Assembly (NCBI GenBank): GCA_964563435.1
Contig: CAZLXI010000022.1
Location: 1-64,000 of the forward strand
DNA: 64,000 nt
Direction: 5' to 3'
Source of the DNA: Leadbetterella sp964563435
Lineage (GTDB): Bacteria > Bacteroidota > Bacteroidia > Cytophagales > Spirosomataceae
Shown here: piece by piece, positions 8,597 through 16,947 of the stretch
How positions within the stretch are numbered: position 1 is the stretch's first letter
Layout of the letters: the number at the start of each line of letters is the position of its first letter
Made by a program: the position numbers and the translations under genes
The notes under the pieces: model-generated
Told to the model about the DNA's origin: nothing
Databases searched by the model: none
Seen by the model: the letters and a program-made list of their open reading frames with translations, nothing else

Positions 8597-9202
8597 ATGA
8601 AAACACTGTTTATAGCAGGGGCGGTTATAGCCGCGGCTCTGCTGATATCCTGGAATTTTGGGTTAATAAAGAGTCTCTTTTTAAAAAAGAATAAAATTGC
8701 GATGATCAATACGACACAGGAACACAAGGGCTCGCTCTATGACTTTACACTGGATGACCTCGACGGAAACCCGGTAAAGCTCGCTGACTACAAGGGAAAG
8801 CCGGTGGTGATCATCAATGTAGCCTCCAAATGCGGCTTTACGAAACAATATGCTGACTGGCAGAAGTTTCATGAAGAATACAGCGGTAAAGTGACCATAC
8901 TCGGCTTCCCGGCCAATAATTTCGGAAGCCAGGAACCGGGCAGTAATGAGGAGATTGCTGAATTTTGCCAGAAAAATTACGGTGTTACTTTTAAGATATT
9001 CTCTAAGCTGGATGTCACCGGAGAAGACAAGGCCCCGCTTTACAAATGGCTCTCGGAAAAAGAGCTGAACGGCTGGAATGATAAGGAACCGACCTGGAAT
9101 TTCTGTAAATATGTGGTGGACAGGAACGGAAACCTCACTCATTTCTTTGAGTCCAAGATCACTCCGGATAACGAAGAGTTCCGTAAGGCGGTGGGCGTAT
9201 AA
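8597..9202 (+). CDS. Membrane-anchored glutathione peroxidase-like (thioredoxin-dependent) peroxidase
   Basis: The start at 8597 gives an N-terminal hydrophobic anchor (about residues 3-30), after which the GPx fold begins. Cys79 in ASKCGFT is the peroxidatic residue; Trp167-Asn168 (TWNF) complete the active site. The usual Gln of the tetrad is Asn108 here (FPANNFGSQEPG). A Cys in EFCQKNYGVTF is at the resolving position of thioredoxin-dependent members. It should reduce hydroperoxides on the outer face of the inner membrane or in the periplasm. The 201-residue length is the usual size plus the anchor. It sits alone between two hairpin repeats. Confidence 0.88.
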   Translation: MKTLFIAGAVIAAALLISWNFGLIKSLFLKKNKIAMINTTQEHKGSLYDFTLDDLDGNPVKLADYKGKPVVIINVASKCGFTKQYADWQKFHEEYSGKVTILGFPANNFGSQEPGSNEEIAEFCQKNYGVTFKIFSKLDVTGEDKAPLYKWLSEKELNGWNDKEPTWNFCKYVVDRNGNLTHFFESKITPDNEEFRKAVGV

Positions 9203-9230
9203 AAGCATGTACCCATAAAATAGCCATGAG

Positions 9231-9317
9231 CAGTCAGCTATTAGCTTTTAAGAGTTAGACAGACACATCACAGGTGATAAATAAATCTAACAGCGAATAG
9301 CTAATATCTGACAGCTG
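9231..9317. repeat. Imperfect hairpin repeat after the peroxidase gene
   Basis: GTCAGCTATTAGCTTTT (9233-9249) and AATAGCTAATATCTGAC (9296-9312) pair at 15 of 17 positions. An inner GTTAGA/TCTAAC stem adds to it. The arms are built from AGCTATTAGC-type words. It lies between the peroxidase stop and menA. Confidence 0.65.
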
Positions 9318-9331
9318 AAATTCCAAACATT

Positions 9332-10210
9332 ATGAGAAAATGGATTTCCGCAGCCCGACTCCGAACGCTGCCTCTCGCTCTGTCGAGTATTCTCATGGGG
9401 GCTGTTCTGGCTCAAAGCGTTTTTATGTTCCGTTGGAACGTTTTCGGCTGGGCGGTACTCACCACCATTCTCCTGCAGGTGCTGTCAAACTTTGCCAATG
9501 ACTACGGCGATACGAAAAACGGGGCCGACTCAGCAGAGCGCATCGGACCGGCGCGGGCCGTGCAAAGCGGAGAGATCAGCGCCAGGCAGATGTTGACGGC
9601 CATTTTCCTTACAGGGGCGGCAGCGTTCCTCTCCGGGATTTACCTCCTTTATGTAGCCTTTGGCGGCTTTTCATCCGTTTATTTCCGGATCTTTTTGGGA
9701 CTGGGCCTGCTGGCCCTGGGTGCGGCTTATACCTACACAGCCGGAAAACGACCTTACGGCTATATGGGTCTGGGTGATATTTCCGTATTCCTGTTTTTCG
9801 GACTCACGGGTGTGGTAGCCGGTTATTTCCTTTACAGCCTGCATTTCGAATGGCCACTGCTACTTCCGGCCACCGCCTGCGGCGCCCTGGCTACCGCCGT
9901 ACTGAATATCAACAATATTCGCGACATGGAATCGGACAAAAAAGCCGGGAAGATCACGATACCTGTGCGCCTGGGGCGAAAAAACGCCCTTATCTACCAT
10001 TGGTTCCTGCTGGTGCTGGCCATGGGAGCTGCGGCCATCTATGTTTATTTAAAAAGTGGCAGCTGGTATTACCTGCTGAGCTTCCCGTTGATTATTCTTA
10101 ACGGCATCCAGGTAAGCAGAAATGTAAATCCCGACCCTTACCTGAAGACGCTGGCACTTACCTCGCTGGTGTTTGTGGTCGTTTTCGGACTTAGCATTAT
10201 ATTCCGATGA
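9332..10210 (+). CDS. menA: 1,4-dihydroxy-2-naphthoate polyprenyltransferase
   Basis: MenA attaches the isoprenoid side chain to 1,4-dihydroxy-2-naphthoate in menaquinone synthesis, in the inner membrane. The 292-residue protein has about eight or nine membrane helices, the first Asp-rich prenyl-diphosphate motif (FANDYGDTKNGAD, about residues 54-67) and the second (NINNIRDMESDKKAGK, about 190-206). Length and motif order match the UbiA/MenA family. It stands alone here, with repeat elements on both sides. Menaquinone also serves Mqo, encoded at the right end of the window. Confidence 0.9.
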   Translation: MRKWISAARLRTLPLALSSILMGAVLAQSVFMFRWNVFGWAVLTTILLQVLSNFANDYGDTKNGADSAERIGPARAVQSGEISARQMLTAIFLTGAAAFLSGIYLLYVAFGGFSSVYFRIFLGLGLLALGAAYTYTAGKRPYGYMGLGDISVFLFFGLTGVVAGYFLYSLHFEWPLLLPATACGALATAVLNINNIRDMESDKKAGKITIPVRLGRKNALIYHWFLLVLAMGAAAIYVYLKSGSWYYLLSFPLIILNGIQVSRNVNPDPYLKTLALTSLVFVVVFGLSIIFR

Positions 10211-10235
10211 ATCAAAACCCGGAATTCACTACTCA

Positions 10236-10263
10236 GTAGAGAGGCGAGATTTTGCGTCTCTAC
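10236..10263. repeat. GTAGAGACGC-type palindromic repeat, copy 1
   Basis: A 28-bp near-palindrome starts GTAGAGAGGC and ends GCGTCTCTAC. It is followed by a shared GGAACT flank and, 21 bp after the palindrome, by the ATG of the DinB gene. Two other copies lie at 26137-26165 and 43349-43376. Confidence 0.7.
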
Positions 10264-10284
10264 ATCCGGAACTATTCTATACAT

Positions 10285-10809
10285 ATGAACATAAAAGACC
10301 TCCCCTTCCTTCCCCGGTTTTTTGACCGGTACATTGCGCTAATCCCCGGGCATCTGGATCTGCAGGATGCATTCGGGCAACTCTCTCCCCAAAAGGTTTT
10401 TAACGATACCGGTAATCTTCTTCGTTTGGGCGATCGTGTCTATGCGCCCGGAAAATGGACAGTAAAAGATATTCTGCAACATTGCATCGATACAGAACGG
10501 ATCATGACCTACCGGGCTTTGTGCATTTCAAGGGGCGAGACCGTCAACTTACCGGGCTTCGCAGAAGACCTTTACGCGGAAAATACGCAGGTGGCACCAA
10601 GATCGGTTCAGGATCTTCTCGAGGAATACGAAACAGTACGATCAGCCTCCCGCCAGCTGTTTCAACACATGAGCCAGAAGATGATGTTGAGAGAAGGCAG
10701 CGCCAACAACGTCAAAATTACACCTTTAGCCATAGCTTATATGGTATTGGGGCATGCGGTTCATCACAAAAATATCCTGGCGGAGCGGTATTATCCGCTG
10801 CTGACGTGA
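10285..10809 (+). CDS. DinB family (DinB_2) protein
   Basis: The 174-residue protein has the four-helix DinB/YfiT layout, with three histidines placed to bind a metal: one in DILQHCIDTER (about residue 65) and two in GHAVHHKNI near the C terminus. YfiT-like members are metal-dependent transferases or hydrolases acting on small thiols; the substrate here is unknown. I chose the ATG at 10285 rather than an upstream start because the upstream codons fall inside the palindromic repeat. No operon partner. Confidence 0.8.
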   Translation: MNIKDLPFLPRFFDRYIALIPGHLDLQDAFGQLSPQKVFNDTGNLLRLGDRVYAPGKWTVKDILQHCIDTERIMTYRALCISRGETVNLPGFAEDLYAENTQVAPRSVQDLLEEYETVRSASRQLFQHMSQKMMLREGSANNVKITPLAIAYMVLGHAVHHKNILAERYYPLLT

Positions 10810-10858
10810 CATGAAAAAGTAAACGCCCGTGAATATCGCTCGCAGATAACACGGACCA

Positions 10859-10887
10859 GCACGGATTTTATCTGTGAAAATCTGTGC
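10859..10887. repeat. CACGGATTTT/AAAATCTGTG hairpin
   Basis: GCACGGATTTT (10859-10869) and AAAATCTGTGC (10877-10887) pair with one mismatch, in a stretch of CAGAT/CACGG words (10841-10898). It lies between the convergent DinB and serine hydrolase genes and may end both transcripts. Words of the same type occur at 23566-23663. Confidence 0.55.
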
Positions 10888-10900
10888 GGGCTGTGAGAAA

Positions 10901-11953
10901 TCAATCCGTAAATCCCAATACCTTCTCCAGCGCAAACGCCGGCTTCCGCGAGTTCAATGTTTTTTCCAAATCAAATGCCGCAGCATGATGATCGGCCAGG
11001 TTGGAGAAGTAAACCAGCGCATTCCGGCCGTCGAGTGTAAACCACACCACATTACTGAACCCGCAGGTAGAACCGGTGTGAAAAAGCTCGCCACCGCCGG
11101 TATTAAACCAACCCAACCCATAGGAAAGCCCCCCTGAAACAGGATGATTAACAAGCTGCAGTTCTTCTTTCAGATGAAAGAGTTTGTTCTGAACCACCGC
11201 CGCTATCCATTTCCTGTAATCGGCAACAGAAGTGTAGAGGCAGCCGTCCCCTTTCGTAGCCGAAGTGATACTCTGGTCCGATGCGGTTACTTTACCGGCC
11301 CTGAGCGTATAGCCCAAAGCCCGGTCAGGCATGGGTTTGCCGGCTTCATATACGTAGGAATTATCCATCGACAGCGGCCTCAAAATATGTTCCTTCACAA
11401 ATTCCGCATACGGTATCCCTGAGGTTTTCTCCACCACCTTCGCCAGGATACAGAACCCCGAATTGCTGTACCTGTATCGGGTTCCCGGCAGAAAATAAGT
11501 GCTGTCTACACCGGATAACCATTCCAAAACATCGGTATCGGAGACCTGCTCCTTCCGGTCAGGGGGAATAAGAGCTTCGTAATCCTGCAACCCCGAAGTA
11601 TGGGTAAGAAGATGCTTTAGCCGTATGCTCGCGCCTGTGCTAAACCCCGGGAAAAACGTATCCAGCGGGTCGTCATAAGACAATTTCCCCTGATTCTTCA
11701 GGACGATGATGCACGCGGCGGTAAACTGCTTGGAAACAGAAGCCATCCTGAAATTGGTATACAGGCTCACGTCCGGGCCTTTACCAAGAACCGCCGGACC
11801 ATTTACCCGGGTCTCTTCCTCCCCGTTCTGCCGGATCAAAACGGCAGTTCCTATTGTCTTCTGTGCCGATACCATATGAGTCATAACCAGTACAATTAAT
11901 ATAGTTTTCACTGCAAAAAACACATATTTCGCTGCAAACGATTTACTATTCAC
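10901..11953 (-). CDS. Serine hydrolase, beta-lactamase/AmpC-like family
   Basis: The 350-residue exported protein has a signal peptide (ending near MVSAQ) and the class C-type motifs: SVSK (nucleophile Ser and Lys, about residues 74-77), YSN (RYSNSGF) and HTGS near the C terminus. Members act on D-amino-acid peptides, esters or beta-lactams; the substrate is unknown and resistance should not be assumed. The start codon is GTG at 11953. Another GTG at 11923 would also leave a good signal peptide. The 5' end holds three copies of a TTTGCAGTGAA-like word, so it may be partly repeat-derived. It follows the TauE/SafE gene by 6 bp. Confidence 0.8.
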   Translation of the reverse strand: MNSKSFAAKYVFFAVKTILIVLVMTHMVSAQKTIGTAVLIRQNGEEETRVNGPAVLGKGPDVSLYTNFRMASVSKQFTAACIIVLKNQGKLSYDDPLDTFFPGFSTGASIRLKHLLTHTSGLQDYEALIPPDRKEQVSDTDVLEWLSGVDSTYFLPGTRYRYSNSGFCILAKVVEKTSGIPYAEFVKEHILRPLSMDNSYVYEAGKPMPDRALGYTLRAGKVTASDQSITSATKGDGCLYTSVADYRKWIAAVVQNKLFHLKEELQLVNHPVSGGLSYGLGWFNTGGGELFHTGSTCGFSNVVWFTLDGRNALVYFSNLADHHAAAFDLEKTLNSRKPAFALEKVLGFTD

Positions 11954-11959
11954 TGCAAA

Positions 11960-12721
11960 CTATTTTAAGATCAGAAATAGTGCAGACACCACCACCAGCG
12001 CCATGATCACCTGCCGGAATCTTTTTTCCGGCATGATTTTCAGGATCTTTATACCCAGGAAACCTCCCAGCAAAATAAACGGCAGAGCCATTACATTCAG
12101 GATGAGCCCTGCGTAGGTCAGGTTGTCCCATACAAAAAGCTGTAAGGGGATCTTCGTAAAATTCAGGATCATGATAAACCAGGCAGCGGTAGCCGTAAAT
12201 GTGATCTTGTCCAGCTTTTTAGACAACATATACACCGACAGAGCCGGGCCGGCAGCGTTACCGATCATGGTAGAAAATCCCATGATAAACCCGAAAACCG
12301 GTGAATACCAGCGGTTGTTTACCAGCCTGTCGAACCGGCTGCTGCTCTCCGTTATAAGCATAATGCCCATTCCCAAAAGAATACAAAAGCTGATCAGCAT
12401 CCTGAAGGTGCGGTCATCAATATACTGCCCCAGCAGCAGGCCGGCCGCCAGCCCGGTGAGAGCCATGGGAAGCAACCTCTTTACTTCACTCCACAGGAAA
12501 GCCTTGCGGTAATAGACCACGGCCACCAGGTCGGCAAAACAAAGCAGGATCAGTACGATGCCCGTAGAATACCGGGCTCCAAAAAGTAAGGCAAAAAAGG
12601 GAATGGCCAACGTCCCGATATTCAGAATACCGGTTTTAGACATGCCGATAAACATGGCACAAAGAAAATACAACGCCCAGGCTGAAGGAGATGGAATGAG
12701 AGCAAGCGCTTCTTCGATCAT
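11960..12721 (-). CDS. TauE/SafE family membrane transport protein
   Basis: The protein has about eight membrane helices and the N-terminal FIGMSKTGI signature of the TauE/SafE (sulfite/sulfonate exporter-like) family. It lies between tex and the serine hydrolase on the same strand. The ATG at 12721 (MIEEALAL) starts just after the tex stop; an alternative ATG at 12733 would overlap tex by 8 bases. The product is 253 residues, normal for the family. The substrate (sulfite, sulfoacetate or another small anion) cannot be told from sequence. Confidence 0.82.
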   Translation of the reverse strand: MIEEALALIPSPSAWALYFLCAMFIGMSKTGILNIGTLAIPFFALLFGARYSTGIVLILLCFADLVAVVYYRKAFLWSEVKRLLPMALTGLAAGLLLGQYIDDRTFRMLISFCILLGMGIMLITESSSRFDRLVNNRWYSPVFGFIMGFSTMIGNAAGPALSVYMLSKKLDKITFTATAAWFIMILNFTKIPLQLFVWDNLTYAGLILNVMALPFILLGGFLGIKILKIMPEKRFRQVIMALVVVSALFLILK

Positions 12722-12725
12722 GGCG

Positions 12726-14846
12726 CTACACATCTTTCATGCTGAGTCCTATCCGCTTACGCACTTCATCCACTTCCAGCACCTTCACGCTCACCTTCTG
12801 ATGTACTTTTACCACTTCGTTCGGATCCTTCACGAAACGGTTGGCCAGGTTCGACAGATGTACGAGGCCATCCTGATGCACCCCGATATCCACAAAACAC
12901 CCGAAGGCCGTGATATTGGTGACCACCCCGGGAAGCACCATGCCCTTCCTCAGATCACCAATGGAGTTGACATCGGCAAATTCCACGCTTTCATACTGTT
13001 CCCTGGGATCTCTCCCGGGCTTCCGGATCTCCTGCAAAATATCCTGCAGGGTAGGCAGGCCTACCTCCCCGGAAACGTAACGCTTCACTTCCACCTGCTT
13101 CTGCAGCTCGCCGGAGGCCAGGAAGCTCTTCAGGTCGGTTCTGAGATCTCCCGCCATCTTCTCTACCAGGTAATACGATTCGGGGTGAACAGCCGAGTTA
13201 TCCAGGGGATTTTCCGCCCCGTGTATCCGGAGGAAGCCGGCTGCCTGCTCAAACACCTTTTCTCCTAAACGTGGCACCTTTTTCAATTCTTTCCGGCTTC
13301 TGAACTTGCCGTTGGCGGCCCGATAGTCTACAATATTCTGAGCAATGGCAGGCCCGATGCCCGACACATAGCTGAGCAAATGCTTGCTGGCGGTGTTCAA
13401 CTCCACACCTACCAGGTTTACACAAGACTCCACCACGGTGTCCAGTGACTCTTTCAGCTCTTTCTGGTTGACGTCGTGCTGGTATTGCCCCACGCCTATC
13501 GACTTGGGATCTATCTTCACCAGTTCGGCCAGCGGATCCATCAGCCTGCGGGCGATAGACACCGCCCCACGTACGGTAATGTCTTTGTGCGGAAACTCCT
13601 CCCGTGCCACTTCTGAGGCCGAATAAACCGAGGCCCCCTGCTCGGAAACCATCACTACTTTTATCGTCTTAAACTCCGGTTTCCGGCGGATAAGCTCCTT
13701 CACAAACTGTTCTGTTTCCCGTCCGGCCGTTCCGTTACCAATGGCAGCTACTTCCGTTTTGTACTTACTCCAAAGGTAGAGCAGCTTGGCTTCCGCTTCC
13801 TGGCCTCTTCCCTGCGGGTAGATCACGTCATCTTCCTTCAGGTTTCCCTGCTCATCCAGCACCACCACCTTACAGCCCGTCCGGAAGCCGGGGTCAATGC
13901 CCATCAGCCGCTTTTGTCCCATAGGCGGGGAAAGCAAAAGCTGGCGAAGATTCGTGGTAAATATGGTGATGGCGGCTTTGTCGGCCTTTTCCTTGAGGGC
14001 ATTATCGTACTCCTTCTCCAGACCGGGAAGCATCAGCCGTTTCAGCGAATCTTCCATAGCCCACTCCACCTGCTCCTTAGATTCAGGCATGCCCCTCAGC
14101 AACCCCCTTCCCAGCCTGTCCAACGCCTCTTCCGTATCTACACTTATGCCTACTTTCAGGAAACCTTCATCTTCGCCCCGCCGGATGGCCAGGTAACGGT
14201 GCGAGGGAATATCTTTCGCCGTCTCCGCATAATCAAAATAATCCTTGAACTTTTGTCCTTCCGCCTCCTTGCCTTTCCGTAAGCGGGCCTCCAGTACACC
14301 ACTTTTCTCAAAGAGGTTCCTGACCTTCTTCCGGCAATCGGCGTCTTCAGCGATCCATTCCGCCATAATATCACGGGCACCGGCCAGCGCTTCCTCAACC
14401 GTAGTGATCTTTTCGTTCAGATACCGTGCTGCCAAAGGCTCAACGAAACGTTCTTTCTGCTCAAAAAGAAGTTTAGCCAGGGGTTCCAGTCCGGCCTCTA
14501 CCGCTACCGAAGCGCGGGTTTTCTTTTTGGGGCGGTAAGGCAGGTAAATCTCCTCCAGCTCCTGTACAAACAGGGCGTCTTCCAGCTTTTTCCGCAGCTC
14601 AGGCGTCAGTTTCCCCTGGCTGTCAATCGACTCCAGGATAACCGCCCGTCTTTTGTCTGCCTCCTTCAGCTTTTCATGAAGTTTACGGATCTCCAGAATA
14701 GCCACTTCGTCCAGACTGCCGGTGACTTCTTTCCGGTATCGGGCAATAAACGGCACCGTAGCGCCGGAGTCCAGCAGCTCTATGGTTTTTGATACCTGTG
14801 AAGGAGAAATTTTTAATGTTTCAGAAATATAATTTAAGGATCTCAT
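12726..14846 (-). CDS. tex: RNA-binding transcription accessory protein Tex
   Basis: The 706-residue protein has the full Tex architecture: N-terminal helical HTH region (ISPSQVSKTIELLDSGATVPFIARYRKEVTG), a YqgF/RNase H-like domain (MGIDPGFRTGCKVVVLD, about residues 320-450), helix-hairpin-helix repeats (SYVSGIGPAIAQNIVDYR) and a C-terminal S1 domain (about 630-700; VTNITAFGCFVDIGVHQDGLVHLS). Tex binds RNA and affects transcription and RNA turnover. Length and motifs match the family. It is the first gene of a likely tex-tauE-hydrolase transcript. Confidence 0.93.
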   Translation of the reverse strand: MRSLNYISETLKISPSQVSKTIELLDSGATVPFIARYRKEVTGSLDEVAILEIRKLHEKLKEADKRRAVILESIDSQGKLTPELRKKLEDALFVQELEEIYLPYRPKKKTRASVAVEAGLEPLAKLLFEQKERFVEPLAARYLNEKITTVEEALAGARDIMAEWIAEDADCRKKVRNLFEKSGVLEARLRKGKEAEGQKFKDYFDYAETAKDIPSHRYLAIRRGEDEGFLKVGISVDTEEALDRLGRGLLRGMPESKEQVEWAMEDSLKRLMLPGLEKEYDNALKEKADKAAITIFTTNLRQLLLSPPMGQKRLMGIDPGFRTGCKVVVLDEQGNLKEDDVIYPQGRGQEAEAKLLYLWSKYKTEVAAIGNGTAGRETEQFVKELIRRKPEFKTIKVVMVSEQGASVYSASEVAREEFPHKDITVRGAVSIARRLMDPLAELVKIDPKSIGVGQYQHDVNQKELKESLDTVVESCVNLVGVELNTASKHLLSYVSGIGPAIAQNIVDYRAANGKFRSRKELKKVPRLGEKVFEQAAGFLRIHGAENPLDNSAVHPESYYLVEKMAGDLRTDLKSFLASGELQKQVEVKRYVSGEVGLPTLQDILQEIRKPGRDPREQYESVEFADVNSIGDLRKGMVLPGVVTNITAFGCFVDIGVHQDGLVHLSNLANRFVKDPNEVVKVHQKVSVKVLEVDEVRKRIGLSMKDV

Positions 14847-14905
14847 TCCAACCTTTTACGTATAAATAATGTCATATAAAGAGAGGGAAGTCATGCAAGA
14901 CTGTC

Positions 14906-15004
14906 CTTCGACGGGGACACCCGGTCAGGCTCAGGATGACATTACCTGCCCTGTGAGCAAGCAATGTTTCTGCGGAGGAGCCTGATCAGGTGTACGCGTC
15001 GAAG
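14906..15004. repeat. Imperfect inverted repeat between tex and the frameshifted gene
   Basis: 27-base arms (14906-14932 and 14978-15004) match at about 22 positions; they begin CTTCGACG and end with the TCAGGCTC word. The stretch contains the common TCAGGATGACATT word found in many bacterial intergenic repeats. It ends 19 bp before the next start codon. Confidence 0.6.
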
Positions 15005-15023
15005 CCCAAACACAAAAGTAATT

Positions 15024-15522
15024 ATGAAAAAACTATTCATTGCCTTTTCCGCCATAATTATGATGGCATTTTCCTGCGGAGAAAATACTTCCGTCCCCCC
15101 CTTTCAATGGTAACATTGCCCGCGTCAAATCAGGACAGTCTTTTGGGATGTGCGTAGGCAAATGTTACAATGAGCTGATCGTGGAAAATAACTCCGTAGT
15201 CCTGAAGCAGATAGAACGAAAGGACCGGGGTGGAGACCCGGAAACAACCGAATACCGCGACGATACCCGTTGGAATCAGATCAAAGCTGATCTGAACAAC
15301 TTCTCCAAAAAGAAATTTTTTAAACTAAAAGACGTTTACGGATGCCCGGATTGTGCCGACGGCGGTGCAGAGTGGCTGGAAGTTCAGTTTAGCGACGGGA
15401 CCGTTAAAAACGTAAAGTTCAACTATGGCTCCTCCGTAGAGGGTTTTGAAGAAATCATTTCCTCGCTTCGCAGCCACCGGCTATCTTTGATGGAAAAAAT
15501 ACAGATAAATGCTTACTTATGA
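15024..15522 (+). pseudogene. Small lipoprotein gene broken by a frameshift in a C7 run
   Basis: An ATG at 15024 starts a clear lipoprotein signal (MKKLFIAFSAIIMMAFSC), but the frame stops at 15111-15113. The remaining sequence continues in another frame to the TGA at 15522 (SFGMCVGKCYNELIVEN, then YGCPDCADGGAEW). Removing one C from the seven-C run at 15095-15101 joins the two parts into one protein of about 165 residues. So the gene is a recent pseudogene, a phase-variable gene, or a sequencing error. The family is unnamed; several conserved Cys suggest disulfides in the periplasm. Its end overlaps the next gene by 14 bp. Confidence 0.75.
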
Positions 15523-16885
15523 CTTCCTTGTGATAGGAGGAGGTGCAGCCGGATTTTTTGCTGCGATCAATGTAAAAAACAAAGTACCCGGTCTGAAGAT
15601 AGCGATCCTGGAAAAGCACGGCAGGGTGCTTCAGAAAGTGAAAGTCTCCGGGGGGGGAAGATGTAACGTCACCAATACCGTTTCCGATCCTGCTGAACTC
15701 GCGCGGAATTATCCCCGCGGTGAAAATTTCCTGAGAAATGCTTTTACAAAATTCAGCTCGGACGGCACCAGGCGTTGGTTCGAAAAAAGAGGAATAGTCC
15801 TTAAAGCCGAAAACGACGGAAGGGTATTTCCTGTTTCAGACTCATCACAAACTATCATTGACTGCTTCATGAAAGAAGCAAGGGGGGTAGACCTTTTCCT
15901 TCACAGCCGGGTGGAAAAGATCACACGGACGGAAGCCGGGTGGGAAGTGCTGACCGCCGGAGGAAAAGCCTATGCGGCCCGTCGCCTGATGATCGCCACG
16001 GGGAGCGACAGCAATGTATGGGCCTCACTGGAGCAGTTGGGGCTGAGCATTTCCGAAGCCGTACCTTCTCTTTTTACATTTAATATCCGGGATGAGCAGT
16101 TGACCGCCCTGCAGGGGATCAGCTTTAGCGAGGCGGAAGTATCAGTGAGAAAAGCTCCGGCCGGACCGCCGGCGCCGGGACGACCCTTATCAGAGCGACG
16201 GCTGGCGGAGACTCAGTCTTTGCCACAATCGCCAGCGGGGCAGTACCCGCCGGGGAGACCGTTGACAGAGCTGCAGTCGTTGCCATCATCGGGACAGCCC
16301 ATGCTGAAACAACGCGGCCCCCTGTTGATTACCCATTGGGGATTGTCGGGTCCGGCGGTCCTGAAGCTGTCGGCATGGGGTGCTTACGCCCTCAAAGAGG
16401 CAGGCTATACTTTTGAAATAGCCGTAAACTGGCTTTCGCAGGTTAACAAAAATGAGTTGGAGAAGGAGATAAAGCGAAATTTTAGCGAAAATCCAAAAAA
16501 AAATATAAGAATGTTACCCGTTTCGGGACTTTCCCAAAGATTCTGGAATTATATTTGTATTAAATCAGGTATATCCGAATTTCAGAAAGGAGCCGAAAGT
16601 GGGAGAAAACAGATCGCGGCCCTCCTGGAAAATCTTACAGCCGCTAAATTCAGCGTAACCGGAAAAAGCACTTTTAAAGAGGAATTTGTCACCGCCGGCG
16701 GAGTGAGTCTGACCGAAGTGGATTATGACAGTTTTATGACGTACAAATACCCCGATCTGTATTTGGGGGGAGAAGTACTGGATATCGACGCCGTGACCGG
16801 AGGGTTCAATTTTCAGGCGGCCTGGACGGCCGGATGGTTGATTTCGGAGCATATTTTCCAGGGATGCGGTAGAAAAAGCGTTTAA
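15509..16885 (+). CDS. HI0933/YhiN-type flavoprotein (NAD(P)/FAD-dependent oxidoreductase)
   Basis: The N terminus carries the FAD-binding Rossmann motif (FLVIGGGAAGFFAAI, residues 6-20), followed by the family signature KVSGGGRCNVTN (about 45-56) and the C-terminal GGEVLDIDAVTGGFNFQAAWTAGW. The substrate and role of this widespread family are unknown. At 458 residues it is about 50 longer than usual, because of a Pro-rich insertion (about residues 216-267) just before the conserved GPLLITHWGLSGPAVLKLS. The start ATG overlaps the end of the upstream frameshifted gene. The tyrosine recombinase gene follows with its own promoter. Confidence 0.85.
   Translation: MLTYDFLVIGGGAAGFFAAINVKNKVPGLKIAILEKHGRVLQKVKVSGGGRCNVTNTVSDPAELARNYPRGENFLRNAFTKFSSDGTRRWFEKRGIVLKAENDGRVFPVSDSSQTIIDCFMKEARGVDLFLHSRVEKITRTEAGWEVLTAGGKAYAARRLMIATGSDSNVWASLEQLGLSISEAVPSLFTFNIRDEQLTALQGISFSEAEVSVRKAPAGPPAPGRPLSERRLAETQSLPQSPAGQYPPGRPLTELQSLPSSGQPMLKQRGPLLITHWGLSGPAVLKLSAWGAYALKEAGYTFEIAVNWLSQVNKNELEKEIKRNFSENPKKNIRMLPVSGLSQRFWNYICIKSGISEFQKGAESGRKQIAALLENLTAAKFSVTGKSTFKEEFVTAGGVSLTEVDYDSFMTYKYPDLYLGGEVLDIDAVTGGFNFQAAWTAGWLISEHIFQGCGRKSV
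16155..16309 (+). repeat. In-frame Pro-rich, repeat-containing insertion in the flavoprotein gene
   Basis: This GC-rich stretch contains an imperfect direct repeat: 16175-16196 and 16250-16271 share CCGGG, GACC and CAGAGC, and 16214-16231 and 16274-16291 match at 15 of 18. It codes for two PGRPL-(S/T)E...QSLP units. It lies between two conserved parts of the family, so it looks like an insertion that kept the frame. Confidence 0.55.
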
Positions 16886-16887
16886 AG

Positions 16888-16918
16888 TTGCTAATCTTTA
16901 GTGAAAAATCTAATTTTG
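16888..16918 (+). promoter_or_regulatory. Canonical Bacteroidota promoter for the recombinase gene
   Basis: TTG (16888-16890), 20 bases, then TAATTTTG (16911-16918) fit the TTG-N19/20-TAnnTTTG pattern exactly, 30 bp before the GTG start at 16948. Confidence 0.7.
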
Positions 16919-16947
16919 AACCAAGACTTATAACCATATAGAAAACT

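Noticed and set aside
10901..11953. Serine hydrolase as an antibiotic-resistance beta-lactamase
   Set aside because: The motifs are those of the broad family, which mostly is not linked to resistance; context gives no support.
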